A stretch of DNA of 59,476 bases from contig NZ_SRLB01000039.1 of the NCBI RefSeq assembly GCF_004745635.1, positions 1 through 59,476 of the forward strand, read 5' to 3'. The notes beneath the pieces were generated by a model that worked only from the letters and a program-made list of their open reading frames with translations, searched no databases and had not been told where the DNA came from. Below, piece after piece: positions 7,779 through 22,600 of the stretch. The number at the start of each line of letters is the position of its first letter. The first letter of the stretch is position 1. This DNA comes from Methylobacterium nonmethylotrophicum (GTDB taxonomy: Bacteria > Pseudomonadota > Alphaproteobacteria > Rhizobiales > Beijerinckiaceae). The translations under genes were made by a program, and so were the position numbers.

Positions 7779-8989
7779 TAGCGGCCCGGGGTCAGCACCG
7801 GCACCATCCGGCGCATCGCCTCGGTGAGATCGGCGGCGGAGCGGGCGAAGCACAGCCGCAGGAAACCCTCGCCGCCGGGGCCGAAGGCCGAACCGGGGGC
7901 GAGGCCGACATTCGCCTCGTCGACGAGGCGCTTGGCGAGCCGCCGGTCGTCCGGCTCGGCCGGCACCCGCGGAAAGGCGTAGAAGGCGCCGGGCGGGGCC
8001 GGCAGCTCGACGCCCGGTACGGCGCCGAGCGCGCCGCTGACGATGTCGCGGCCGGCGCGGGCCTGCGCGACCTGCTCGGCCACGAGTGCCTCGCCGTCCC
8101 GGATCGCCGTGACGGCGGCGTGCTGCAGGAAGGTGGCGACGCCGGACGTGCCGTAGAGCACGAGGCCGTCGACGATCCGGCCGATCGATTCCGGTCCTTC
8201 GAGCCAGCCGACCCGCCAGCCGGTCATCGCCCAGTTCTTGGAGAAGGTCTGGACGAACAGCACCCGGTCGCGGTCCTCGGGCTGCCACACGTCTCGGATC
8301 GAGGGCGCCCGGCCCAAGGCCTCGTGCGCCGGATCGAAGCAGAACCGGCCGTAGATCTCGTCGGCGATGATCCAGAGCCGGTGCCGCCGGGCGATGGCCA
8401 GCACCGCCTCGAGGTCGGCCCGGGTCGCGACCCAGCCGGTCGGGTTCGCCGGGGTGTTGAGCACGATCGCCCGGGTGCGGGGCGTGATCGCGGCGGCGAT
8501 CCGCGCGATGTCGAGGCTCCAGCCGGCGTTCGCGTCGAACTGCATCGGGACCGGGACGGGCCGCGCGCCCTGCATCGCGACCGCGCCGAAGAAGTTCGAC
8601 CAGGTCGGGGTCGGCAGCACCACCTCGTCGCCGGGCTCGGCACTGAGGCGGATCGCCGTGTGGAAGGCATGCATGCCGCCGACCGTCACGAAGAAGCGCT
8701 CGGGGCCGACCGGATCGCCGTAGAGCCGCGAGACGTACTCCGCCAGGGCCTCGCGCAGAGCCGGGATGCCGAGCATGCGGGTGTAGAAGGTGGCGCCGTC
8801 GCGAAGGGCCCTTTGCGCCGCCTCGGCGATGAAGGCCGGCGTCGGCCGGTCGCCCTCCCCGACCCAGAGCGGGATCAGGCCCGGCCGGTCGAAGCCGTAG
8901 GCCACGAGTTCGCCGATGCCGCTCGGCAGCACCCCGGCCGCCTCGCGGCTCACCGGCGGCATCGTGTCGGGCAGGGGCGTGACGGTCAT
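7778..8989 (-). CDS. Class I/II pyridoxal-phosphate aminotransferase
   Basis: The product is 403 residues, a fold-type I aminotransferase. Motifs in order are FYTRMLGIPALREALAEY (substrate-arm region), GGMHAFHTAIR, NTPANPTGW (PLP-contact Asn), DEIYGRF (Asp for the pyridine nitrogen), and SKNWAMTGWRVGW, whose Lys forms the Schiff base. It most resembles aspartate-type or broad-specificity enzymes annotated as pyridoxal-phosphate-dependent aminotransferase. The amino donor is not predictable. The start is the ATG at 8989; the frame stays open upstream but lacks family sequence. No operon partner is evident. Confidence 0.88.
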   Translation of the reverse strand: MTVTPLPDTMPPVSREAAGVLPSGIGELVAYGFDRPGLIPLWVGEGDRPTPAFIAEAAQRALRDGATFYTRMLGIPALREALAEYVSRLYGDPVGPERFFVTVGGMHAFHTAIRLSAEPGDEVVLPTPTWSNFFGAVAMQGARPVPVPMQFDANAGWSLDIARIAAAITPRTRAIVLNTPANPTGWVATRADLEAVLAIARRHRLWIIADEIYGRFCFDPAHEALGRAPSIRDVWQPEDRDRVLFVQTFSKNWAMTGWRVGWLEGPESIGRIVDGLVLYGTSGVATFLQHAAVTAIRDGEALVAEQVAQARAGRDIVSGALGAVPGVELPAPPGAFYAFPRVPAEPDDRRLAKRLVDEANVGLAPGSAFGPGGEGFLRLCFARSAADLTEAMRRMVPVLTPGR

Positions 8990-9069
8990 GCTGTGAGTCT
9001 CACCGGACGGGACGGGAGGCCCAGGCATCGCAAGCGGGGCGCTGCGGCGCAAGCCGGAGCGCGAGCACG

Positions 9070-9888
9070 TCAGATCCGCGTCGCGATGAAGAACCAGCGC
9101 GTGCCTTCGAGCGAGCCGGTCTCGCTCAGGGGGAGGAACGGCCCCTCGTCCGAGCGGCAGAAATGGCGCTTGAACCGGTCGGCCGGGAAGTAGCCGAGCA
9201 GCGTGTCGACCGAACCGCCGAACTTCTCCAGTCCGGCCCCGCCATGGACCTCGACGAACCAGTTCGGGATCCGGTCCCGCGACGCGCCGGCGCCCTCCAG
9301 CACGGCACACTCGAAGCCCTCGACGTCGACGTAGACGATGTCCGGCGTGCCGAAATCCTGAACCAGGCTGTCGATCGAGCGGCAGGTCACCCGGATCTTG
9401 CCATGGGTGCCGGCGCCGCCGTCGACCTGGCCGTTCAGGCTCTCGTTGAATTCGAGCGTGCCGTCCTGGCTCGCCGCGGCCGCATGCAGGATCGTCAGGT
9501 TGCGGGCGCCGTTGAGGGCGACGTTCTCGTTCGCGACGCGCGCGTTGTGCGGATTGGCCTCCAGGGCCACGACCCGGCCGGTCGGCCCGACATGGGTGGC
9601 GAGTTGCAGGGCGACGACGCCCTGGTGGGCGCCGAGGTCGAAGACCACGGCGCCGTCCTTCAGCGCCCCGCTCTCCTTGAAGAACGTGATCTCGGCGAGG
9701 CTGCCCGAATCGTGATCGTACCATTCCTCAGCGACCGGATCGCAGAGGCTGACCGTGAGGGCGATCCCGCCGAAGCGATGCGTCACCACCCGCCGCTCGA
9801 AGGTCTTGAGCGAGCGTTCCAACTTGGCTCGCCGCGCCATGGACTGCATCCATGGCGGCATCAACTGCTTGGACAACGCCGTCAGCAT
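9070..9888 (-). CDS. FkbM-family SAM-dependent methyltransferase
   Basis: The product is 272 residues. The SAM-binding motif I reads VVFDLGAHQGVVALQLA (about residues 81-97), followed by VVALEANPHNARVANENV. Later come YVDVEGFECAVLEGAG and WFVEVHGG, the layout of the FkbM methyltransferase family. Members O-methylate sugars, lipids or natural products, so the target is open. It is alone on this strand, with a weakly supported link to the aminotransferase 80 bases downstream. The ATG at 9888 gives the usual basic N-terminus. Confidence 0.88.
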   Translation of the reverse strand: MLTALSKQLMPPWMQSMARRAKLERSLKTFERRVVTHRFGGIALTVSLCDPVAEEWYDHDSGSLAEITFFKESGALKDGAVVFDLGAHQGVVALQLATHVGPTGRVVALEANPHNARVANENVALNGARNLTILHAAAASQDGTLEFNESLNGQVDGGAGTHGKIRVTCRSIDSLVQDFGTPDIVYVDVEGFECAVLEGAGASRDRIPNWFVEVHGGAGLEKFGGSVDTLLGYFPADRFKRHFCRSDEGPFLPLSETGSLEGTRWFFIATRI

Positions 9889-10070
9889 GGGATGAACGTC
9901 CCTTTCCCGATCGCCATGTCGTGCATAGCAGACCGGGACCGGGGGGCCGAAGCGACTTCCAGTTTCTCGGTTAAGCGCTTCTGGCCGAAGATGCTGCGAT
10001 GATGTCGACGTCCGTCAACATCTCGGTGAGGTGTGTATTTTTTTGGTGAGCGCGGCGTTTGGCAAGAGAG

Positions 10071-10113
10071 GTGCCGGATCCCCTCTCCCGCGTGGGAGAG
10101 GGGATCCGGCATC
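10071..10113. terminator. Palindrome downstream of glgB
   Basis: Arms of about 19 bp (10071-10089 and 10094-10112), matching at all but one base, surround a 4-base GCGT loop. The palindrome lies about 27 bp beyond the glgB stop and probably ends the treZ-to-glgB transcript or shields its 3' end. No T-run follows. The core CCCCTCTCCC-GGGAGAGGGG recurs at 51081 and 57321, so it is also a member of a dispersed repeat family. Confidence 0.7.
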
Positions 10114-10139
10114 ACAATCTTGATTGTCTTCTCACGTCG

Positions 10140-12731
<2,592 letters not shown>

Positions 12732-12734
12732 GGG

Positions 12735-15700
12735 TCACGCACCTTTCTGGTCGGCCAGGATGGCCAGCACGCCGCGGGCCGGGATCTCGATCCAGTCCGG
12801 GCGGTTGTTGGCCTCGTAATCGATCTCGTAGAGCGCCTTCTGCAGCAGGCAGAGGCGCAGCAGGCGGTCATGCGTGCCTTCGTCGGTGACGGCGGCACGG
12901 CTGCCCCGCACCGTGGCGGCGTAGGCCTCCAGGAAGGCGCCGCTCACCATCTCGCGCCAGGCCGCGACGGCGGCCTTCGCCCGCTCGCCGGCCTCGGCGA
13001 AGCGCGAGGAGACCTCGCGGGTCACGGTCTCGCCGCCATAGGCGAGCGAGCGCAGGATGCCGGCGACGTCGCGCAGCGGCGTCGTCTTCGCCCGCCGCTC
13101 GTCGACCGGCCGCGACGGCTCGCCCTCGAAGTCGACGATGATGAGGTCGTCCTGCGAGGCCAGGACCTGGCCGAGATGGTAGTCGCCGTGGATGCGGGTG
13201 CGGTGGGCGCCCGCCGGCTCGCCCCGGCTCAGGGACGCGATCAGCGCCTCGATCTCCGCCTTGGCGGCGACGATCGCGGCCGCCGCCTCCTGCGCGCTCT
13301 CCGGCGCCGTGAAGCCGAGGGCCCCGCAGGCCCTGAGCGCCTTCTCGGCCTGGCGCCGCGTGTCGGCGGCGAGCGCCGCGAGGTCGTCGGCCGTGAACGG
13401 CTCGGCCGCGAAGGCCCGGTCATCGGTCTCGGTCGCGAGCGCCCGGTGCATCTCGGCGGTGCGCTGGCCCAGGAGGCCGGCCCAGCGCAGGTGCGTGGCG
13501 AAGGCGTCGGCGGGCGCCGGAGCCTCGCTCTCGGGCACCAGCACGATCGCGTCGAGGTCGCGCCGCAGGTATTCGAGCATCAGGGTCCACGCGTCGCCTT
13601 GGTTGCGCACGAAGGCCTGGAGCAGGCCGAGCGCCGTCGTCGCGCCGTCCGGCCCGACATGCTCGACCACGCCGAGGAGGGCCGGCGTGTTCCTGAAGCC
13701 CGCCTGCTCGGTGAGGAAGCGGCCGACCTCGATCTCCGGATGCACGCCGGGCTGCAGCCGGCGCAGGAGCTTGAGCATCGCCCGCGAGCCGAAGGCGATC
13801 GAGGTGTTGCTCTGCTCCGCCGAGAGCCGGCGGATATCGGCCGGGTCGAGCTCCAGCTCGGGGTCGAACAGGGAGGTCGCCTGGAACCGGATGCGGCCCT
13901 TCTCGGAGGCGATCTCGCGGTTGTGGCGGATCGCGTCGACGATCGCGAGGGCGAAGTCGGGCGAGGAGGCGGCGCCGTAGAGGAGGCCCATCCGGGGGCC
14001 GCGGCGCACCCGGGCGACCGCGTGGTCCATCAGCGACTCGTCCTCGCGGCCCTCGTCGACGGCAAGCGGCACGAAGTAGTCCTGGGTCTCGCCGTTGCCG
14101 AGCGAGACCGCGAGGCGCGGCAGCAGGAAGCCGTTCGAGCCCTCGAGCCGCGGCAGGATCGCGCTGTCGACGACCTCCACCCCGCGGATGCGCGAGCCCT
14201 TGGCGCCGAACCAGCGCCGCGAGCCGATGAAGCGCGGCGCGACCGTGCGCTCGAAGGCCTGGCGCTCGCGGCCCCGGATCAGGGTCTCGACGCCGCCGGT
14301 GAGGACGAGCGTGAACAATTCCGGCGCCTCAGGCGCCGGACCCATCGCGCCGGCATGCGCGGTGGAGAGCGAGAACCAGTAGAAGCCGTAGGCCGGCATG
14401 GTGAGCAGGTACGGCAGGTCGCCGATCGGCGGGAACGAGGTGCCGCCGGTCAGCTCCACCGGCACCGCCGTGCGCAGGTCCGACAGGTCGAGCTGCACCG
14501 CCTGGGGCGCCCGCGACAGGTTGGCAACGCAGAGCACGCGCTCGTTGTCGTGCTCGCGGATCCAGGCCAGGACCTTGCGGTTGTCGGGATACAGGAACCG
14601 TAAGGTGCCGCGCCCGAGCGAGACGTGGTTGTTGCGGATCGCGATCATCCGCCGGGTCCAGTTGAGCAGGCTCGTCGGCGCGCGGGCCTGGGCCTCGACG
14701 TTGACGGCGTCGAAGCCGTAGATCGGGTCCTGGATCGTCGGCAGGAACAGGCGGGCCGGGTCGGAGCGCGAGAAGCCGCCGTTGCGGTCGGGCGACCACT
14801 GCATCGGGGTGCGCACGCCGTCGCGGTCGCCGAGATAGATGTTGTCGCCCATCCCGATCTCGTCGCCGTAATACAGCACCGGGGTGCCGGGCATCGAGAG
14901 GACCAGGAACTTCATCAGCTCGATCTTGCGCCGGTCGTTCTCGAGCAGCGGCGCGAGGCGGCGGCGGATGCCGAGATTGATGCGGGCGCGCCGGTCGGCG
15001 GCGTAGAAGGTCCAGAGGTAGTCGCGCTCCTTGTCGGTCACCATCTCGAGCGTCAGCTCGTCATGGTTGCGCAGGAAGATCGCCCACTGGCAGCCCTCCG
15101 GGATCTCCGGCGTCTGCCGCATGATGTCGGTGATCGGGTGCCGGTCCTCCTGCGCGATCGCCATGTACATCCGCGGCATCAGCGGGAAGTGGAACGCCAT
15201 GTGGCATTCGTCGCCGTCGCCGAAATACTGCGCGGTCTCCTCCGGCCACTGGTTGGCCTCGGCGAGCAGCATGCGGTCGGGATAGCCGGCATCGAGGGCG
15301 GCGCGGATCTTCTTGATGACCGTGTGGGTCTCGGGCAGGTTCTCGCAATTGGTGCCGTCGCGCTCGATCAGGTACGGGATCGCGTCGAGGCGAAGCCCGT
15401 CGACGCCCATGTCGAGCCAGTAGCGCATCACCTCGATCACCGCCTCGAGCACCTGCGGGTTGTCGAAGTTCAGGTCGGGCTGGTGCGAGTAGAACCGGTG
15501 CCAGTAATACGCCTTGGCGACCGGGTCCCAGGTCCAGTTCGAGGCCTCGGTGTCGAGGAAGATGATGCGGGTGTCGGTGTACTTCTCGTCGGTGTCCGAC
15601 CAGACGTAGAAGTTGCGCCACTCCGAGTCCTTGGGAGCGGTGCGGGCGCGCTGGAACCAGGGATGCTGGTCCGAGGTGTGGTTGATGACGAGCTCGGTGA

Positions 15701-15998
15701 TGACCCTAAGGCCCCGCTCGTGCGCCTCGTGCACGAAGGTGCGGAACTGGTCCATCGTGCCGTAGGAGGCGTTGATGTCGCGGTAATCCGCGATGTCGTA
15801 GCCGTCGTCCCGCAGCGGCGAGGGATAGAACGGCATCACCCAGATCGCCGTGACGCCGAGGTCGCGGATGTAGTCCAGCTTCGCGGTCAGGCCGTCGAAA
15901 TCGCCGATGCCGTCGTTGTTCGCGTCGAAGAAGGACTTGACGTGGACCTGGTAGATGATGGCGTCACGGTACCATTGCGGATCGCTGCGATCGATCAT
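12735..15998 (-). CDS. treS: Trehalose synthase fused to maltokinase
   Basis: The product is 1087 residues with two enzymes in one chain. Residues 1 to about 555 are TreS, which interconverts trehalose and maltose: VINHTSDQHPW, GLRLDAIPY (Asp205), LLAEANQWP (Glu247), LRNHDELTLE (Asp313). Residues from about 590 are a maltokinase (Mak/Pep2) making maltose-1-phosphate with ATP: RRWFGAKGSRI at its start, then HGDYHLGQ (from 937) and VDFEGEP (from about 955), the kinase catalytic and metal-binding motifs. Such fusions are known in proteobacteria and channel trehalose toward GlgE. The gene follows glgE after a 145-bp gap containing a strong hairpin. Confidence 0.96.
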   Translation of the reverse strand: MIDRSDPQWYRDAIIYQVHVKSFFDANNDGIGDFDGLTAKLDYIRDLGVTAIWVMPFYPSPLRDDGYDIADYRDINASYGTMDQFRTFVHEAHERGLRVITELVINHTSDQHPWFQRARTAPKDSEWRNFYVWSDTDEKYTDTRIIFLDTEASNWTWDPVAKAYYWHRFYSHQPDLNFDNPQVLEAVIEVMRYWLDMGVDGLRLDAIPYLIERDGTNCENLPETHTVIKKIRAALDAGYPDRMLLAEANQWPEETAQYFGDGDECHMAFHFPLMPRMYMAIAQEDRHPITDIMRQTPEIPEGCQWAIFLRNHDELTLEMVTDKERDYLWTFYAADRRARINLGIRRRLAPLLENDRRKIELMKFLVLSMPGTPVLYYGDEIGMGDNIYLGDRDGVRTPMQWSPDRNGGFSRSDPARLFLPTIQDPIYGFDAVNVEAQARAPTSLLNWTRRMIAIRNNHVSLGRGTLRFLYPDNRKVLAWIREHDNERVLCVANLSRAPQAVQLDLSDLRTAVPVELTGGTSFPPIGDLPYLLTMPAYGFYWFSLSTAHAGAMGPAPEAPELFTLVLTGGVETLIRGRERQAFERTVAPRFIGSRRWFGAKGSRIRGVEVVDSAILPRLEGSNGFLLPRLAVSLGNGETQDYFVPLAVDEGREDESLMDHAVARVRRGPRMGLLYGAASSPDFALAIVDAIRHNREIASEKGRIRFQATSLFDPELELDPADIRRLSAEQSNTSIAFGSRAMLKLLRRLQPGVHPEIEVGRFLTEQAGFRNTPALLGVVEHVGPDGATTALGLLQAFVRNQGDAWTLMLEYLRRDLDAIVLVPESEAPAPADAFATHLRWAGLLGQRTAEMHRALATETDDRAFAAEPFTADDLAALAADTRRQAEKALRACGALGFTAPESAQEAAAAIVAAKAEIEALIASLSRGEPAGAHRTRIHGDYHLGQVLASQDDLIIVDFEGEPSRPVDERRAKTTPLRDVAGILRSLAYGGETVTREVSSRFAEAGERAKAAVAAWREMVSGAFLEAYAATVRGSRAAVTDEGTHDRLLRLCLLQKALYEIDYEANNRPDWIEIPARGVLAILADQKGA

Positions 15999-16105
15999 CG
16001 CGTCAAAGCCTCATTCGATCGGGTCGTGGCGCCGGGCTGGCGGCTGTCGCGGTGCTTGAGCTTCAACGCGGGGCGCCGGGGAAGAGTTCGGGGCCTCGAA
16101 GCCCG

Positions 16106-16136
16106 CCGGTGCGGGCGGGCGGACCGCCCGCACCGG
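16106..16136. terminator. Hairpin after glgE
   Basis: A perfect 13-bp GC stem (16106-16118 with 16124-16136) and a 5-base loop begin 7 bp after the glgE stop. No T-run follows on the minus strand. It could be a partial terminator or an mRNA-stability hairpin that separates levels of GlgE and TreS-Mak. Confidence 0.65.
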
Positions 16137-16143
16137 GAGAGCT

Positions 16144-19554
<3,411 letters not shown>

Positions 19555-19592
19555 CGGCCCGATCCTGCCTGCTCTTTCTCGATCATCTCAGG

Positions 19593-19629
19593 CGGGCTCG
19601 CCCGCACCCTCGGGGTGCGGGCGAGCCCG
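19593..19629. terminator. Hairpin after malQ-treY
   Basis: A perfect 17-bp stem (19593-19609 with 19613-19629) and a 3-base loop start 5 bp after the malQ-treY stop and lie upstream of glgE. There is no T-run. The position mirrors the hairpin after glgE, suggesting a repeated device for uncoupling expression inside the operon. Confidence 0.65.
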
Positions 19630-19634
19630 GGGTC

Positions 19635-22600
19635 TCAACTGGCGGAGTGGCGCAGAACCGCCAGGGGCAGACGCGCGAAGAGTCGCTCGACCGGCAGGCG
19701 CCCGCCCTCGGCGCGGATCGCCTCGCCCGTCACCAGGTCGCGCCAGACGCTGCCCTCCGGCACCGGCAGCGCGGTGCCGGCGAAGGACCCGGCGAGATCG
19801 CCCGGCCGGGCGACGCGGCGGGGCACCGCGACGAGGAGGTCGCCGGCCTCGGAGCCCGCGGTCGCGTCCTGTCGCAGGAAGGCGATGACGCGCTCCGCCC
19901 CCTCTCCCTCCGCCGCCACCGGCGCGTAGTCGGCCTCGGCGTAGAAGCCCGGATGCGCGGCGCGGTCGGCGAGCAGCCGGGCCAGGACCCGCTGCTTGAT
20001 CCGCCCGTCCGGCCAGGACGCCAGCAGGTCCTCCAGGGACGCGTCCTGCCCGAGGGCGGCCTCGCGCTCGGCGTAGTCGACCGGGCGGCGGTTGTCGGGA
20101 TCGACGAAGGAGAAGTCCCAGAACTCCGTGCCCTGGTAGATGTCGGGCAGGCCCGGCAGGGTGCATTTCAGCGCCGAGCGGGCGAGGCCCGTCACCATGC
20201 CGGCCCGCGCCAGGCGCTCGGCGAAGGGACGGAATTCGCGCAGGAAGTCCGAGCCCGGCGCGATCAGGACGTCGAAGAGCCTGGCGACCGCGCCCTCATA
20301 GGCCTCGTCGACATTGACCCAGCTCGACCGGCGCTTGCCCTCGCGCATCGCCTTCTCTGCATAGGCGCCGAGGCGCTTGCGAAAGGCCTCGACGTCCGTC
20401 GGGTCGGGATCGGGCGTCAGCAGCTCCAGCGGCCAGGCGCCGAGGATCGCCTGCAGGAACATCCACTGGTCGTTGGCGTCCGGCGCCGCCTCGCCCTCCA
20501 CCTCGGAGAGATGCGGGGCGACGAGCCGGCCCCAGAGGGCCCAGGCCTCCGCCCACTCGTCGGGGATCTCGGAGAGCGCCAGCAGCCGGGTGCGCGCATC
20601 CTCGCCGCGCTTGGTGTCGTGCGTCGCCGTGGTGATCATCGCGTTCGGCCAGTCGCGGGCGCGGGCGGCCTGGAGCGCGTGGAAGTGCTCCGCCGTCAGC
20701 CCGTACTCGCCGGGATCGCCTCCGACCTCGTTGAGCGCCAGCAGCTCGACGAAGCGGTAGAACAGCGTGTCCTCCAGGCTTTTCGCCATCACCGGGCCGG
20801 TGAGCTGCTGGAAGCGGCGGCGGAAGCGGCGCACCGCCTCCGGGTCGGGCCGGCCCGGCCCTTCTGTGTCGAGCCGCCCGAGGAGGACGCGTTCGGCGAA
20901 ATCGTGCACCGACCGGTCGGGCAGGCTGGAGCGGCGCTTGGCCTTGCGCACCGTGTCGCCGATGAGCTTCAGGTCCTCCGCCTCGATCTCGTTCTCGTCG
21001 AGCTCCTGGGGCAGGTAGCTGCGATAGACGGGGAACCGGGCGATGATCTCGGACAGGGCCTGGCGCAGGGCATTGACCGAGAAGTCGCGGGTGCGCCGGT
21101 CGGCATCGGCGATCTGCTTGAGGTCCGAGGTCAGCACCTCCAGCTCGCTGGCGAAGCTCGTCTCCAGGATCTCGCCCTTCACGTGGCGCAGGAGCCAGCC
21201 ATAGGGCTCGTCCATGCCGGTCGCGCCGGCATAGAGCCTCGCTACCGCGTCGCGCTGGCCCTGGTCGACGAACAGCCCGTCGATCTGGTTGAGCACGTCG
21301 TAGCCGGTGGTGCCGGCGATCGGCCACGGGCGAAGCTTCTCGCCGGGCTCCAGGATCTTCTCCACCACGATGTAGAAGCCGGGGCCCAAAGCCGCCTGGA
21401 GCGCCCGCGCGTAGCCGGCCGGATCGGCGAGGCCGTCGATGTGGTCGATGCGCAGCCCGTCGATCCGCCCCTCGCGGATCTGCCGGAAGAGCATCGCGTG
21501 GGCGCCCTCGAACACCCGCCGGTCCTCGACCTTGAGGCCGGCGAGCGAGTTCACGTCGAAGAAGCGGCGGTAGTTGATGTCGCTCGCCGCGACCCGCCAA
21601 TGGGCGAGGCGGTAGGCCTGGGCCTCCAGGATGCGGTGCAGCGCCCCGAAGCTGTCGGGATGGCCCTTGAAGCCGTTAACGAGGGTCACCGCCCGGTCGA
21701 TCGCTCCCTTCAGCTCGGACGAGGCGGAGACCGCGTGGGCGAGGCGCCGCTTCAGCCCCTCCGTCTCCTCCGGGAAGGCGGCGAGGCGCTCGTGATGGGT
21801 CTCGTCGCCCATCCGGCGCAGGCGCTCGGAGATCGACAGGACTTCCGCCGACGCCTCGTCGCCGACCACCGGCAGGGCGGCCAGCGCCCGGTCGAGGACG
21901 ATCGGGTAGCTCAGCGGGTTGACCGGGAAGCGGTGCTCGAAGTGCCAGACGCTGAGGGAGCCCTCCTCGGGATCGAAGGCGAGCTTCAGGTCGCCCTTCT
22001 CCAGCGCCTCGCCGTAGCGGTCGCCGAGGAAGGGCACGACGAGCTTGTTGCGGGCCCCGAGCCGCCCCCAGTCGATGTCGAACGCGTCGGCCGCCGGCGA
22101 CAGCGCCCCCCATTCGAGCACCGAGAGCCACCACGGGTTGTCGGCGCCGCCGACGCCCATGTGGTTGGGCACGATGTCGAGCAGGAACTTGAGCCCGTGC
22201 GCTTTCAGCGTGTCGCTGAAGCGGACGAAGGCCTCCTCGCCGCCGAGCTCCGGGTTGATCTCGCGATGGTCGACGATGTCGTAGCCGTGCATCGAGCCCG
22301 GCCGCGCCTTGTGGATCGGCGAGGCGTAGACGTGGCTGATGCCGAGCTTCGCCAGGTACGGAATGATCTTCGCCGCGTGGTCGAAGGTGAAGTCCTTGTG
22401 GAACTGCAGCCGGTAGGTCGCCCGCGGCGGCGGCGAGGCGAGGCGCGCCGCGCCCGAGCGCGGCCCGCGCGCCTCGGAGGAGAGCGACGAGGCGAGCTTG
22501 GCGAGCGGTCCGCCCGGGGCCGCGATCGCCGCGAGGTCGCGGTCGAGCTTGCGGCGCCAGTTCGGGTAGCCCTCGGTGACGCCCGGCATGTTGGCCTGGC

